Shown in pieces: positions 45,266-54,255 of a DNA stretch of 64,000 nucleotides. A program made the translations under genes and the position numbers. The DNA comes from an uncultured Allosphingosinicella sp. (GTDB lineage: Bacteria; Pseudomonadota; Alphaproteobacteria; Sphingomonadales; Sphingomonadaceae). Numbering within the stretch: position 1 is the first letter of the stretch; each line of letters opens with the position of its first letter. The notes below the pieces were generated by a model, which was given only the letters and a program-made list of their open reading frames with translations, was not told the DNA's origin and did not search any database. The DNA is taken from assembly GCA_934539295.1 (NCBI GenBank), contig CAKTCN010000001.1, positions 1-64,000 of the forward strand. Direction: 5' to 3'.

Positions 45266-45351
45266 GCGCTACTCAGGCCCTTTTCGATCGTCGGCAGTCA
45301 GTCAGCGCGCGATCTGCGGCCCGGCCGCTATCTCTCGTGCCGCAGCTAAGC
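45266..45351. other. Short gap before the Imm11-like island
   Basis: I see no gene. The next feature is the inverted pseudogene. Confidence 0.3.
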
Positions 45352-45725
45352 TTACCTTCGAACGCGGCAGCGCCTGGGCAATCCGAACGCTGGAGCAAGT
45401 TTCGACGCATCCAAGGCCGATCTCAGTCGCTCGCTGAAGCACAACACGCCTTGCAGCGCAGGGTCGATCCAAAGATCCGCGCCTACGAGAGCCGCAGCGG
45501 AGAAAGCGAGATCATCGTCCCCGAACGTTGCCTTGGTCTCCAAGCGCCGCCGGGTATAGGGCGGACATCGGCGGACTGATCCGGCAGGATCCCCTGTTTG
45601 CGATCACCAAAATCGATGCAGAACCAATTGCCTGCGATCGGCGTGGCGCGATCGTGCTGGCTCCCGCAGTTTGCGTTATGTCCACCGATCTCCTGCCATT
45701 GCGGAGCGAAGTAGCGGCGGAACAT
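45352..45725 (-). pseudogene. Decayed inverted copy of the Imm11-like gene
   Basis: The minus strand encodes, in two frames, a protein close to the C-terminal half of the plus-strand gene at 45798. Frame one (45725 down to about 45540) has RATPIAGNW and GILPDQS, matching RATPLAGTY and AFLPDRS. Frame two (down to 45352) has DDDLAFSAAALVGADLWIDP, matching DDDIACSPAALVGPDVWIDP. The reading frame shifts near 45530-45560, and the first 90 or so residues are missing. So it is a truncated, frameshifted relic placed head-to-head with the intact gene. Confidence 0.75.
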
Positions 45726-45797
45726 TAAGGTTTTCTACATGGACGCTCTGCAGAACCGAAGCGACGCGACGATGCAGCAAACAAAGAGGGGCTGGTC

Positions 45798-46415
45798 ATG
45801 GGTTCGGTGTGGACAAGCCGCATCCACCTGGATTCTCGGTTCATCAGGCCGATGACCTCGGATGTCGTCGAACACAAGAGCCTCCTGAGCTTCTGGAAGG
45901 GCGACGTAAGCAAGGAACCCACGGGTGAATGGCCGCGTCCGACCACAATCTGGGTCGACGAGGATTATGAGGGCTCGCTCACCAGGCTGCCGGATCTGTC
46001 CTCCGTCAATTCCCATTGGATCGTATCGGCGCGACTGGCGAAGGTGCTGCGCGATTTCGATCTTGGTGTGGGCACCCTCACCCCGGTGTCGGCCTTCGGT
46101 CGTGACCGCGCAACGCCGCTCGCCGGCACGTATTTAAGCTGGACCTTCAACCTTGTGAAGCGGGCGTTCCTTCCGGATCGATCGAACAATCTGCGTCCGT
46201 TTGTTCGAACCGTCTCCTCGGTTCGCGCGCTGATCCAGGACGATGACATTGCCTGCTCACCCGCGGCGCTAGTCGGACCCGACGTCTGGATCGATCCAGG
46301 CCTGTACGGCTCCATCTTCCTGAGCGACCGTCTTGTCGAGGCACTGACCACCGCGAACCTCGCCAGGCCCTTCAATGGCCCCGATCGCCTCACCCGTTGC
46401 CGTATCGAGAGCTGA
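45798..46415 (+). CDS. Imm11-like (DUF1629-type) protein A, possible immunity protein
   Basis: A 205-residue soluble protein without a signal peptide. The C-terminal half has VGPDVWIDPGLYGSIFLSD and RLVEALTTANLARPF, which follow the Imm11/DUF1629 pattern of a strand pair then an S..L..AL..A.L helix. Imm11 proteins are immunity partners of polymorphic toxins. GAGGGG lies before ATG 45798. It heads a run of three similar genes spaced 12 and -1 bp, most likely one operon. No toxin gene is in the window. Family call is by eye, moderate. Confidence 0.7.
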   Translation: MGSVWTSRIHLDSRFIRPMTSDVVEHKSLLSFWKGDVSKEPTGEWPRPTTIWVDEDYEGSLTRLPDLSSVNSHWIVSARLAKVLRDFDLGVGTLTPVSAFGRDRATPLAGTYLSWTFNLVKRAFLPDRSNNLRPFVRTVSSVRALIQDDDIACSPAALVGPDVWIDPGLYGSIFLSDRLVEALTTANLARPFNGPDRLTRCRIES

Positions 46416-46427
46416 GGAAGGCACGAC

Positions 46428-47099
46428 ATGGTGTACACGTTCGACTCCTACCCTGTCGGCGGTCACTTTCCCCGCGTCGACTGGGTAAAGCGGAAGTTCC
46501 CGGCGACGCCTGCGCTCGACCCGGTCAAGGACGGCGGTCCGGGCTGGAGTGGACGGGCGGGAGGCGTGCGGGTGGACGGCAGCGCCCTTCCAAAGCGGGT
46601 CACCTGGAAAGAGCCGGTCGACAATCCGCCGCCGGACGTCGATGACTCGCCGACGCTGAACCTGTCGGAGGCCGCGATGCGCGTGGTAGAAGCGCTCGAA
46701 CCCGGTACGCACCAGTTCTTTCCGGTAGACTATGCAGGTCGAGGTGGTCGCTCATTGGGCAGGCGCTATTGGTTCGTCATCTGCAACCGCATAGCATCGG
46801 TGCATCCTCAGCTCAGCAACATGGTGATGAGTCCGATCGGCCTCTGGCAGCCGCCGGAAGATGCAGTTCGGCAGGGCTGGGAGTTGCCGCCGCATGTCGA
46901 TCCGGCCGCGCCGCCGCGTTTCGTGATCGACCTCGCTACCGTCGGATGCGCGCAGCTGTGGGTCGATAAACATTCGGGCATGCGCCTGATGTCGCACACG
47001 GCGCGGAACGCGTTCGACGAGGCAGGGCTCACCGGTCTTCGTTCCCGCCGGTTGGACGTCGTCCCGGCGATCGGCCCGGACAGGGAAGGAGCCTGCTGA
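46428..47099 (+). CDS. Imm11-like (DUF1629-type) protein B
   Basis: A 223-residue protein. It carries FDSYPVGGHFPRVDW, the central MRVVEALEPGTHQFFPVDY and RYWFVICNRIASVHP, then a C-terminal CAQLWVDKHSGMRLMSHTA and FDEAGLTGLRSRRLDVV, characteristic of Imm11. It shares almost the whole layout with protein C; the two look like a tandem duplication. The stop overlaps gene C by 1 bp. Confidence 0.78.
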   Translation: MVYTFDSYPVGGHFPRVDWVKRKFPATPALDPVKDGGPGWSGRAGGVRVDGSALPKRVTWKEPVDNPPPDVDDSPTLNLSEAAMRVVEALEPGTHQFFPVDYAGRGGRSLGRRYWFVICNRIASVHPQLSNMVMSPIGLWQPPEDAVRQGWELPPHVDPAAPPRFVIDLATVGCAQLWVDKHSGMRLMSHTARNAFDEAGLTGLRSRRLDVVPAIGPDREGAC

Positions 47100-47737
47100 T
47101 GGTCTTCACGCTCGACACCTACCCCGTTGGCGGACACTATCCGATGGTCCGCTGGGGCAGCGATCATTTCCCCAATCCCCCGGCCTTGAATCCTGTCAAG
47201 GATGGTGGGACCGGTTGGAGCAGCAGCCTGGGCGGCGTGCCGGTAGACGGCAGCGTGTTTCCCAAGCGCGTCGACTGGGACGAGGCGCCCGACAATCCGC
47301 CGCCCGACTTCGACAGCATGCCGACGATCAACGTGTCGGAACGGGCAAAACGGATCATCGAGCAACTCGAGCCCGAGACCCACCAGTTCTTCCCGGTGGA
47401 ATATCACGGACGTGACGGAAACAGGATCGAAACGCGCTATTGGCTCGTCATCTGTAACAGGATCGACTCGATACATCCGACGCTCAGCAACATGGTGATG
47501 AACCCGCGCGGCGTTTGGGCTCCGCCTAAAGACGCTGTTCGCCGCGGATGGCCGCTGCCGTCCCATGTCGATCCAGCAGCGCCGGGCAGCTATGTTATCG
47601 ATAGTGACAAGATCGCCGGTGTTCATTTCTGGCGAGATAAGCACTCGGCAATGGCGTTGATGTCGGAAGCGGCGTGGCGTGCGCTTCAGGATGCGTCCAT
47701 GATGGGACTGAACGCCAAGGAACTTGCAGTCGCCTGA
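47099..47737 (+). CDS. Imm11-like (DUF1629-type) protein C
   Basis: A 212-residue close paralogue of protein B: LDTYPVGGHYPMVRW, ALNPVKDGGTGWSS, RIIEQLEPETHQFFPVEY, RYWLVICNRIDSIHPTLSN and DKHSAMALMSEAAW. The two probably guard against related toxins or have divided targets. Starts at TGATG with gene B. No terminator hairpin is evident in the 100 bp that follow. Confidence 0.78.
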   Translation: MVFTLDTYPVGGHYPMVRWGSDHFPNPPALNPVKDGGTGWSSSLGGVPVDGSVFPKRVDWDEAPDNPPPDFDSMPTINVSERAKRIIEQLEPETHQFFPVEYHGRDGNRIETRYWLVICNRIDSIHPTLSNMVMNPRGVWAPPKDAVRRGWPLPSHVDPAAPGSYVIDSDKIAGVHFWRDKHSAMALMSEAAWRALQDASMMGLNAKELAVA

Positions 47738-47837
47738 GATGCGGTTTGCCAGAAGCGATCATGCGTCCATCGCGGGTCCGCTCGCTCAGGTCGCAAGCAT
47801 CCTGTCTCGAACTTCAAGCGGCTGACCGGACGGTCGA

Positions 47838-48302
47838 TCAGCGGTGATCGCCGACCAGGAGCGGGTAATGGCCGCTAGCTGATCCTGGGTCCGCCCCTGG
47901 AGCGATCTTCATCAGGAGCAAGGCAAGCGCGAGCGTCGCGTTCGCCAGCCCCAACGTCAACGCGAGCGTCGGCAAGTCGAAATGTAGCCCGCCCTTGAGC
48001 TTCAGAACCTTGTCGAGCAGGAACAAGACGATGCTCCCCAGGATCAGGCCAAGGATCGCATAAACGCCGAACTGGGTGCTGAAGCTCTGCCCTCGCGCCA
48101 GCCAGGTGGCAAGCAGCGCAGCGAGGAGGTTGCTGGCGACGAAGGGCAGGGCCGCGCCTCCAAACAACAAGCCAACGCCCATCCCAAACAGCCTGGACTG
48201 TCCGAATGGGCTCGCCGAACCCAGGTGCCATGCCATTCCCGCGCCCCAGATCATCCCGGCATAGGCAGCCGACAGGGCAGCCCATTTGACGCTGAACTCC
48301 AT
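47838..48302 (-). CDS. Four-helix membrane protein, unknown function
   Basis: A 154-residue integral membrane protein with about four hydrophobic helices (WAALSAAYAGMIWGAGMAW, ALPFVASNLLAALLATWLA, FGVYAILGLILGSIVLFLL, LALTLGLANATLALALLLM). The tail is hydrophilic. I do not recognise a family. Codon use is typical of the genome. It reads towards the Imm11-like genes and may be unrelated to them. Confidence 0.65.
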   Translation of the reverse strand: MEFSVKWAALSAAYAGMIWGAGMAWHLGSASPFGQSRLFGMGVGLLFGGAALPFVASNLLAALLATWLARGQSFSTQFGVYAILGLILGSIVLFLLDKVLKLKGGLHFDLPTLALTLGLANATLALALLLMKIAPGADPGSASGHYPLLVGDHR

Positions 48303-48920
48303 GGCGATCCTCCGCCTCGATAGCTGCTCGAAAATCGGTTAAGATCGCGTGCACACCGCATCGCCGTCGCGGGCAGGTGGTGCCAGGGAGCGATCGTCCC
48401 GCTTGAAAGACCTTCAAGGTCGGGGATCATGCGAGCAATCCCGTGACAAGCCTGCCCGCGCTCCTCAATTGGCTGAACGAATGCGGCTTTGCAGGAGCGC
48501 CGCATAGCGCCGTCCGGCAGCAAACGGCCGAGGGCGGCCACTTTCCTACAGCCGAGTCGCCGTGGCACCTTCCGGACGGCTCTTTCTCAAAGGCGTTCGA
48601 CCTGCTTCCGCGAAAGCGGAAAGCAGGCGCCTGGGTGTGAATCTAGTGCGAACTTTCGTTCATGTTGACGCGGCGGTTCGCACGCGGAACCGGCATTCGC
48701 ATGAAGGCACGCAGGCGCATTGCGGCGTCAATCCGAGGTATGGCTAAGCCGGCGGGTGGCATAGCTGACAAGGCGTGGAAGCGGCGATCTCCTCTCCCGC
48801 ACAAGCCGACCCGACCCACTGCGTGCGGGCTTGATCTTCGGTCACGAGCGTGCCGCACCGCCGAGCCACCTTCGCGGAGGGATATTCGTGCCTCGCGCCT
48901 GCGGAGGGAGCAGCGCGGCT
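48303..48920. other. 618-bp gap before purC
   Basis: No convincing gene. Open frames here have skewed composition and no family motif. It holds a family C-like hairpin at 48601-48627 and probably regulatory sequence for the membrane protein to its left. The stretch 48640-48910 is Arg/Pro-rich in every frame, which is typical of GC-rich non-coding DNA. Confidence 0.4.
48601..48627. repeat. Short hairpin related to family C repeats
   Basis: CCTGCTTCCGC and GCGGAAAGCAGG pair around GAAA. The arms resemble those at 28420-28491. Confidence 0.6.
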
Positions 48921-49700
48921 TTACTTGCCGCGCTTCGCCCGATGCTCTTCCAGGTCGAGCACCGCCGTCGCTTCGCCTTCCGGCAGGAGTCCTAGGCGCC
49001 GTGCCACTTCCTGATAGGCCTCGGCCTCGCCGCCCAGGTCGCGGCGGAAGCGGTCCTTGTCGAGCTTTTCGTTGGTGCTCATGTCCCACAGGCGGCAGCC
49101 GTCCGGGCTGATCTCGTCGGCCAGGATGATGCGGCTATAGTCGTTTTCCCAGATCCGGCCGAACTCCAGCTTGAAGTCGACCAGCCGGATGCCGATGCCG
49201 GCGAACAGCCCGCTCATGAAGTCGTTGATGCGCACCGCCATGTCGGCGATGTCGTTCATCTCCTCCTGGCTGGCCCAGCCGAAGCAGGCGATATGCTCGT
49301 CCGCGATCATCGGATCGCCCAGCGCATCGTCCTTGTAATAATATTCGATGATCGTGCGGGGCAGCTGCGTGCCTTCCTCGATGCCGAGCCGCTTGGACAG
49401 CGATCCCGCGGCGACGTTGCGCACCACCACCTCGATCGGCACGATCTCGGCCTGGCGGATTAACTGCTCGCGCATGTTCAGGCGGCGGATGAAATGGTGC
49501 GGGATGCCCAGGTTGCCAAGCAGGGTGAACAGATGCTCGGAGATGCGGTTGTTGAGCACGCCCTTGCCGGAGATCGTGCCTTTCTTCTGCGCGTTAAACG
49601 CGGTCGCATCGTCCTTGAAATATTGGATCAGAGTGCCGGGCTCCGGACCCTCATACAGGATCTTCGCCTTGCCTTCGTAAATCTGGCGCCTGCGAGTCAT
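48921..49700 (-). CDS. purC: Phosphoribosylaminoimidazole-succinocarboxamide synthase PurC
   Basis: A 259-residue enzyme that joins aspartate to CAIR in purine synthesis. Motifs: [52 protein letters not shown] near 100, [13 protein letters not shown] and [15 protein letters not shown]. Length is typical of the short bacterial form. I chose ATG 49700, with GGGGAGCG upstream; the open frame continues 102 bp further. Confidence 0.97.
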   Translation of the reverse strand: MTRRRQIYEGKAKILYEGPEPGTLIQYFKDDATAFNAQKKGTISGKGVLNNRISEHLFTLLGNLGIPHHFIRRLNMREQLIRQAEIVPIEVVVRNVAAGSLSKRLGIEEGTQLPRTIIEYYYKDDALGDPMIADEHIACFGWASQEEMNDIADMAVRINDFMSGLFAGIGIRLVDFKLEFGRIWENDYSRIILADEISPDGCRLWDMSTNEKLDKDRFRRDLGGEAEAYQEVARRLGLLPEGEATAVLDLEEHRAKRGK

Positions 49701-49802
49701 CCGCGTCGCTCCCCTTGCAAAAAGAATGGCCCCGGCGGCGCGTGGTTCACGAGCATCCGGGGCGTCGGCCGCCGCTATACAGAAGCGGAGGGGGCGGGGC
49801 AA

Positions 49803-50717
49803 TCAGGCTGGCGGGCGGTCTGCGGCATGCACCTCTTCCTCCGGGCCGAAAGGTTCGGGCGCCGGCTCGGCGTGCGCGGCAGGGCGCGGCGAACGCCGAC
49901 GCCACAGCCGCCCAGCCCACCACGCCGCCGCTCCCACGGCCATCCATGGCAGGATCGCCGCCAGCAAGGTGATCAGGAAGGCAAGGCTGCTCGCGAATAT
50001 CGATCCGGCTTCGTCCAGCGCCTGGCGCAGGGGATTGCCGACGCTGCCGGCCAGGGGCGTGCCGCTGCTATAGCTGATTTCCACCGTCGACATCGCCACG
50101 CGCCCGCGCATCTCGGCAAGCCAGGCGCGGCCCTTTTCCAGTTCCTCCTGCGCCGTGTTGATCGCGCGCTCGGCCTCGACGGCCTGAGCTATGTTGCCGC
50201 TGCGTGTTTCCAGCAGCGCGGTCAGCCGCGCGACGAGCGCCTCCTTGGTCCGGATCCGCGCGTCGGCATCGACGATCTGCTTGGCAAGGTCCTCGGCCGC
50301 GATGCCGCGCTCCACGGTCTCCGCGCCGCTGCCCGAGGCTGAATGGACCAGCCGCTCGCCGAATGCGCGCGCGTCACCGGCCGACACCTGCAGCTTCAGC
50401 ACGGCCTGCGACGCGTCTCCGTCGTTCGCGCTGCGCGTCATCTCGACAACGCGGCAGCGCGTCTGGCCGAGTTGGTCACACAGCTTCAGGTGGCTTTCCT
50501 GCACCTTTGCGATCGCATCGGCCGGCAGGCGAAAACCGTAGGTATAGGTGTAGGCGATCTGGGGCTGCGATTGCACCGCGGTCGCCGGTGCGTTCTGCGC
50601 CGGAAGGGGAGGTTCCTGCGCGACATCGACGCTTTGCATCGATCCGCCTTGCTGCATTTCGCGCTGTCCGCATCCGGCAAGCGCCAGCGCAACCCCGATG
50701 AGTGGCAGTGTCCGCAT
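49803..50717 (-). CDS. DUF4349 family lipoprotein
   Basis: A 304-residue membrane-attached protein. The start MRTLPLIGVALALAGCG gives a lipobox. A globular part holds IAYTYTYGFRLPAD, a coiled coil lies at about 155-200 (DADARIRTKEALVARLTALL, AINTAQEELEKGRAWL), then MSTVEISYSS and a C-terminal helix (about 240-262). This is the DUF4349 layout, seen near membrane-stress genes. Function unknown. ATG 50717 has GGGGGAT upstream. Confidence 0.85.
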   Translation of the reverse strand: MRTLPLIGVALALAGCGQREMQQGGSMQSVDVAQEPPLPAQNAPATAVQSQPQIAYTYTYGFRLPADAIAKVQESHLKLCDQLGQTRCRVVEMTRSANDGDASQAVLKLQVSAGDARAFGERLVHSASGSGAETVERGIAAEDLAKQIVDADARIRTKEALVARLTALLETRSGNIAQAVEAERAINTAQEELEKGRAWLAEMRGRVAMSTVEISYSSGTPLAGSVGNPLRQALDEAGSIFASSLAFLITLLAAILPWMAVGAAAWWAGRLWRRRSPRPAAHAEPAPEPFGPEEEVHAADRPPA

Positions 50718-50821
50718 CTTCGATCCCCCATTGCCCAAGGAGGGAGACTATCGCCTTCGGTGCGCAAGTAAACCGACGCATCGGCCGCGGCGGCGCGATT
50801 GCCGCCACGGCCGGCATGCGG

Positions 50822-50989
50822 TCAGCAGCGGTGGCGCTGCTGCCGCGCGACAACCTGCCACGGCGCTTCATATTCGATCGCCACCAGTTTGCGGAACACC
50901 AATGCGAACCTGTCGATCAACCTGTCGACATCGGCGCTGAAGCTGGAATGGTTTTCGGTCCATGCCCGATCGTCCAATTCGTCACGCAT
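50822..50989 (-). CDS. Small 55-residue ORF divergent from a LysR regulator
   Basis: ATG 50989 with GGGAGACAG just upstream. The product starts MRDELDDRAWTENHSSF and has an amphipathic helix (DVDRLIDRFALVFRKLVAI). No family recognised. It is divergent from the lysR gene, 105 bp away, the usual place for a target of the regulator. Confidence 0.5.
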   Translation of the reverse strand: MRDELDDRAWTENHSSFSADVDRLIDRFALVFRKLVAIEYEAPWQVVARQQRHRC

Positions 50990-51094
50990 CGTCTGTCTCC
51001 CTTGCTTGCAACCACGCTGCTTCAATGGGCGGAAGCGGGTTCGGGAGCCAACGAAAGCTCGACAGGGTTGATAAGGTGAACTTATAGGTACGCT

Positions 51095-52036
51095 ATGCGC
51101 CGCCTGCCGCCCCTTGCCGCTGTACGGGTGTTCGAATGCGCCGCCCGGCACGAGAATTTCACGCAGGCCGCGCAGGAGCTCGGCATGACCCAGGCGGCGG
51201 TCAGCTACCAGATACGCGTGCTGGAGGAGCGGCTGGGCCTGCCCTTGTTCCATCGATCGAAGCAGCGGGTCACGCTGACCGACGCAGGCAGGCGAACGGC
51301 GATACAGGTCACAAGTGCGTTCGATGATCTCGCCCGCGCATTCGATGCCATCGTGGCCGATGACGGCACGGTGCTGTCGATCAGCACGGCGCCGACCTTC
51401 GCCTCGTCCTGGCTGGCGCCGCGGCTCGGCACCTTTCAGGTGGCGCAGCCCGATCTGGCGGTGCGGCTCGGCAGCGAGGACAGGTTGGTCGACCTGGGCA
51501 GCGGAGAGGCCGATATCGCCATCCGCATCGGTGCGGGGCCGTGGCCCGGCATGGTGCAGCACTTCCTGTTCCGGTCCCATGTGACGCCGATCTGCAGTGC
51601 CGACTTCCTCCAGCAGCACGAAATCGCCCAGCCCGATCACCTCCCGGCGCTCCCGCGCATCAGTGACGACGATGCCTGGTGGAAATTGTGGTTCAATCGC
51701 CAGGGCGTCAGCCTGGACGGCGAAGTGCGGCGCCGCGCGGTCGGCTTCGACAGCCAGTTGGGCGAGATGAGGGCAGTGATGGCCGGACACGGTGTCGCGT
51801 TGATGACGCCACTTTTCTGGCAGCCGGAGATCGAGGCCGGGCGGCTGGTCCAGCCGTTCGAGGACCTGCTGCTGCTCGATAACAGCTATTGGCTCGTCTA
51901 CCCGGAGCACAAGCGCAACCAGGCCAAGATCAGGGCTTTCCGCAACTGGCTGGCGGGGGAGATGAAGGCGGCGTCCCGCGGCGTGCCGCCGGAGGTGTTT
52001 ACCGCACCGGCGCGATATCAAACGTCCGCAGGATGA
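51095..52036 (+). CDS. LysR-family transcriptional regulator, GcvA-like
   Basis: A 313-residue LTTR. The winged helix-turn-helix is RVFECAARHENFTQAAQELG then AVSYQIRVLEERLGLPLFHR (about 12-54), followed by LTDAGRR and a substrate-binding domain (SISTAPTFASSWLAPRLGTF, EADIAIRIGAG). The pattern is that of the GcvA/AmpR group. The inducer is unknown; the divergent small ORF is the natural target. No clear ribosome site precedes ATG 51095. Confidence 0.93.
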   Translation: MRRLPPLAAVRVFECAARHENFTQAAQELGMTQAAVSYQIRVLEERLGLPLFHRSKQRVTLTDAGRRTAIQVTSAFDDLARAFDAIVADDGTVLSISTAPTFASSWLAPRLGTFQVAQPDLAVRLGSEDRLVDLGSGEADIAIRIGAGPWPGMVQHFLFRSHVTPICSADFLQQHEIAQPDHLPALPRISDDDAWWKLWFNRQGVSLDGEVRRRAVGFDSQLGEMRAVMAGHGVALMTPLFWQPEIEAGRLVQPFEDLLLLDNSYWLVYPEHKRNQAKIRAFRNWLAGEMKAASRGVPPEVFTAPARYQTSAG

Positions 52037-52066
52037 GTGGTCCTCCCGCTTGCGGGGGAGGACCAC
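52037..52066. terminator. Hairpin between lysR and the S9 peptidase gene
   Basis: GTGGTCCTCCCGC and GGGGGAGGACCAC pair around a short loop. It sits at the end of lysR; no T run is seen. Confidence 0.5.
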
Positions 52067-52141
52067 TCACACTTCGTCCCTCAGTGGGGAGGTGGCGGCT
52101 CAAGGCCGATGGGAGGAGAGCGACGGCAGGAACGCCGGCGA

Positions 52142-54160
52142 TTACTGTCCCAGCGCTTCCTTCAGGCCCGGCGCGAACTCGGCGCCGTGCTCGACCTTGG
52201 CGGTGGAGGCCTTGATCGTGTCGCCGATCGGCTCGGCGCGGCCGCCGAGGCATTGGGCGAGGAAGTTCTCCGTCACCGCGTTGAACGCGATGTTGTTCTG
52301 CGGCCGCTGGAAGCCATGGCCTTCGTCGGGGAAGACCACATAAGTGACCGGGATGTTCTTGGCCTTCATCGCGTTCACGATCTGCTCGGATTCGGCCACG
52401 TTGACGCGCGGGTCGTTGGCGCCCTGCCCGATCAGCAGCGGGCGCTTGATCTTGTCCGCGGCGTAAAGCGGTGAACGCTCCTTGAGCAAGGCAAGACCCT
52501 CGGGCGTGTTGGGATTGCCCATGCGCTGGTAGAATTGCTGCTTGATCGCTTCCCAATAGGGCGGAACGGTCTTGAGCAGGGTTTCGAGGTTCGACGGGCC
52601 GACGATGTCCACGCCGCAGGTGAAGGCGTCGGGCGTGAAGGCAAGGCCCGCAAGCGTGGCATAGCCGCCATAGGACCCGCCCATGATCGCGATCTTGTCG
52701 GCGGGCGAGATGCCCGACCTGGTCGCCCACTGCGCCGCGTCGATCAGGTCGTCATGCATCTTGCGGCCCCATTGCAGGTCACCGGCCGAGATGAAGTTCT
52801 TGCCGAAGCCGGTGGAGCCGCGGAAGTTGACCGACAGCACCGCATAGCCGCGGTTCGCCAGCCACTGGTGATAGCCGTTATAGCCGTAGCCATCGCGCGC
52901 CCACGGGCCTCCATGGACGACCATGACCATTGGCACCGGCTTTTCCGGCACGCCGTCTCCGTTCGCATCGCTCCCTTTGGGCAGGCTGAGGTAGGAAACC
53001 AGCGTCTTGCCGTCGCGCGCCTTGATCTCGCGCGGGTGCATCGCGACGAGCGGCGCGCCTTCCAGCTCCGGGCGGCCAGTGAACAATTTGGTCAGCGTCT
53101 TGGACGCGCGCTCATACAGATAGGTCGTGCTCGGCGCGGTGACCGGATCGTGCACCACCAGCCACTTGTCGTCGGCCTCCGTCCGCGAGGAAACGCCGAA
53201 CTGGCCGGGCAGCTTGCCCTTCAGGAAGGCGAGGTCCGCGCCCACCACCGGATCGAGCGGGGTCCAGTCGTTGGTGAGGTAGTTGACCGAATAGGCCTTG
53301 ATCTCGCCGGTCTTCTGGTCGGCGATGACGCCGCCGATGTCGGCGCGCTTGTCCTCGGCAATCACCTTGGTCGCACCGGTCGCCACATCCTGCGCGATGA
53401 TGGCGGCGGTGTCGCGGCCGCGGCTGTCGATCCAGTAGAGCGTCTTGCCGTCGGTGGTGAAGCCGGCCGGGTTGGTGGTGAGCGAATCCTCGAGACCGGT
53501 GGAGGCGAACGGCTTATCCTCCACCTTGTTGCCGGTGACGCGGAAGAAGTCGGTCCCGCCCTGAGCGTTCGGACGCAGCGCCAGGCGCACCGTCAGGCTG
53601 TCATCGGCGACGAAGCCGGCATAACCGTCGCCGCGCATCACCTCGGTCAGCTTGCCGGTGTTGAGATCGAGGCTGTGGATGTCGTGCCAGCGCGCGTCGC
53701 GGTTGTTGAGGCCGACGAGCACGCGATCCTTGATGGTGGTCGACGCGCCGACCAGCTGCACGCGCGTCTTCTCGAACGGGGTGAGGCTGGTTTCCTTACC
53801 AGACGCGACATCGACGCCGTAGAGCAGGAAATTCTCGTCGCCGCCCTTGTCGTTGATGTAGAGCACCGAACGGCCGTCCGGCGCCCAGAAATATTGGCGG
53901 ATCGGGCGCGTCTTCTCGGCCGTGATCGCCTTGGCGGCCGACAGGTCGCCGGCAGGCGCGATCCAGACGTTCATCACGCCGTCGCGCGGGGCGATCCAGG
54001 ACAGATACTTGCCGTCCGGGCTGATCTGCGCGGCCGAGCGCACCGGATTGCCGAAAATCTTCTCGCGCGGAATCAGCGGCACATCGCCCTGCGCCAATCC
54101 CGAAACGGCCGGAAGGATTGCTGCAGCCGCGGCCAGGATCAGTGTCTTCGCTTGCGTCAT
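52142..54160 (-). CDS. Prolyl oligopeptidase family (S9) serine peptidase
   Basis: A 672-residue secreted enzyme. A signal peptide (to about residue 24, AVSGLAQG) leads to a beta-propeller region (30-390) and an alpha/beta-hydrolase domain: VVHGGPWARDGYG, GGSYGGYA with nucleophile Ser496, GANDPRV (Asp) and DEGHGF (His). Enzymes of this kind cut short peptides in the periplasm. It is convergent with lysR. Confidence 0.94.
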   Translation of the reverse strand: MTQAKTLILAAAAAILPAVSGLAQGDVPLIPREKIFGNPVRSAAQISPDGKYLSWIAPRDGVMNVWIAPAGDLSAAKAITAEKTRPIRQYFWAPDGRSVLYINDKGGDENFLLYGVDVASGKETSLTPFEKTRVQLVGASTTIKDRVLVGLNNRDARWHDIHSLDLNTGKLTEVMRGDGYAGFVADDSLTVRLALRPNAQGGTDFFRVTGNKVEDKPFASTGLEDSLTTNPAGFTTDGKTLYWIDSRGRDTAAIIAQDVATGATKVIAEDKRADIGGVIADQKTGEIKAYSVNYLTNDWTPLDPVVGADLAFLKGKLPGQFGVSSRTEADDKWLVVHDPVTAPSTTYLYERASKTLTKLFTGRPELEGAPLVAMHPREIKARDGKTLVSYLSLPKGSDANGDGVPEKPVPMVMVVHGGPWARDGYGYNGYHQWLANRGYAVLSVNFRGSTGFGKNFISAGDLQWGRKMHDDLIDAAQWATRSGISPADKIAIMGGSYGGYATLAGLAFTPDAFTCGVDIVGPSNLETLLKTVPPYWEAIKQQFYQRMGNPNTPEGLALLKERSPLYAADKIKRPLLIGQGANDPRVNVAESEQIVNAMKAKNIPVTYVVFPDEGHGFQRPQNNIAFNAVTENFLAQCLGGRAEPIGDTIKASTAKVEHGAEFAPGLKEALGQ

Positions 54161-54255
54161 GTCTACCCCCGTAGTGATCGGCGGAGACTGGACCGGCGGG
54201 CCGAGTCTGGCAAGCCGCTTGGCGTGAGGCGAACTCCCCTGCTAGGCTGGTGCCC

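Noticed and set aside
45739..45857. A 39-codon frame just upstream of and overlapping the Imm11-like gene A
   Set aside because: Very short and no motif; the GAGGGG site serves the ATG at 45798 better.
48443..48640. A 65-codon plus-strand frame in the purC-side gap
   Set aside because: It runs into a repeat hairpin, has no ribosome site of note and no motif.
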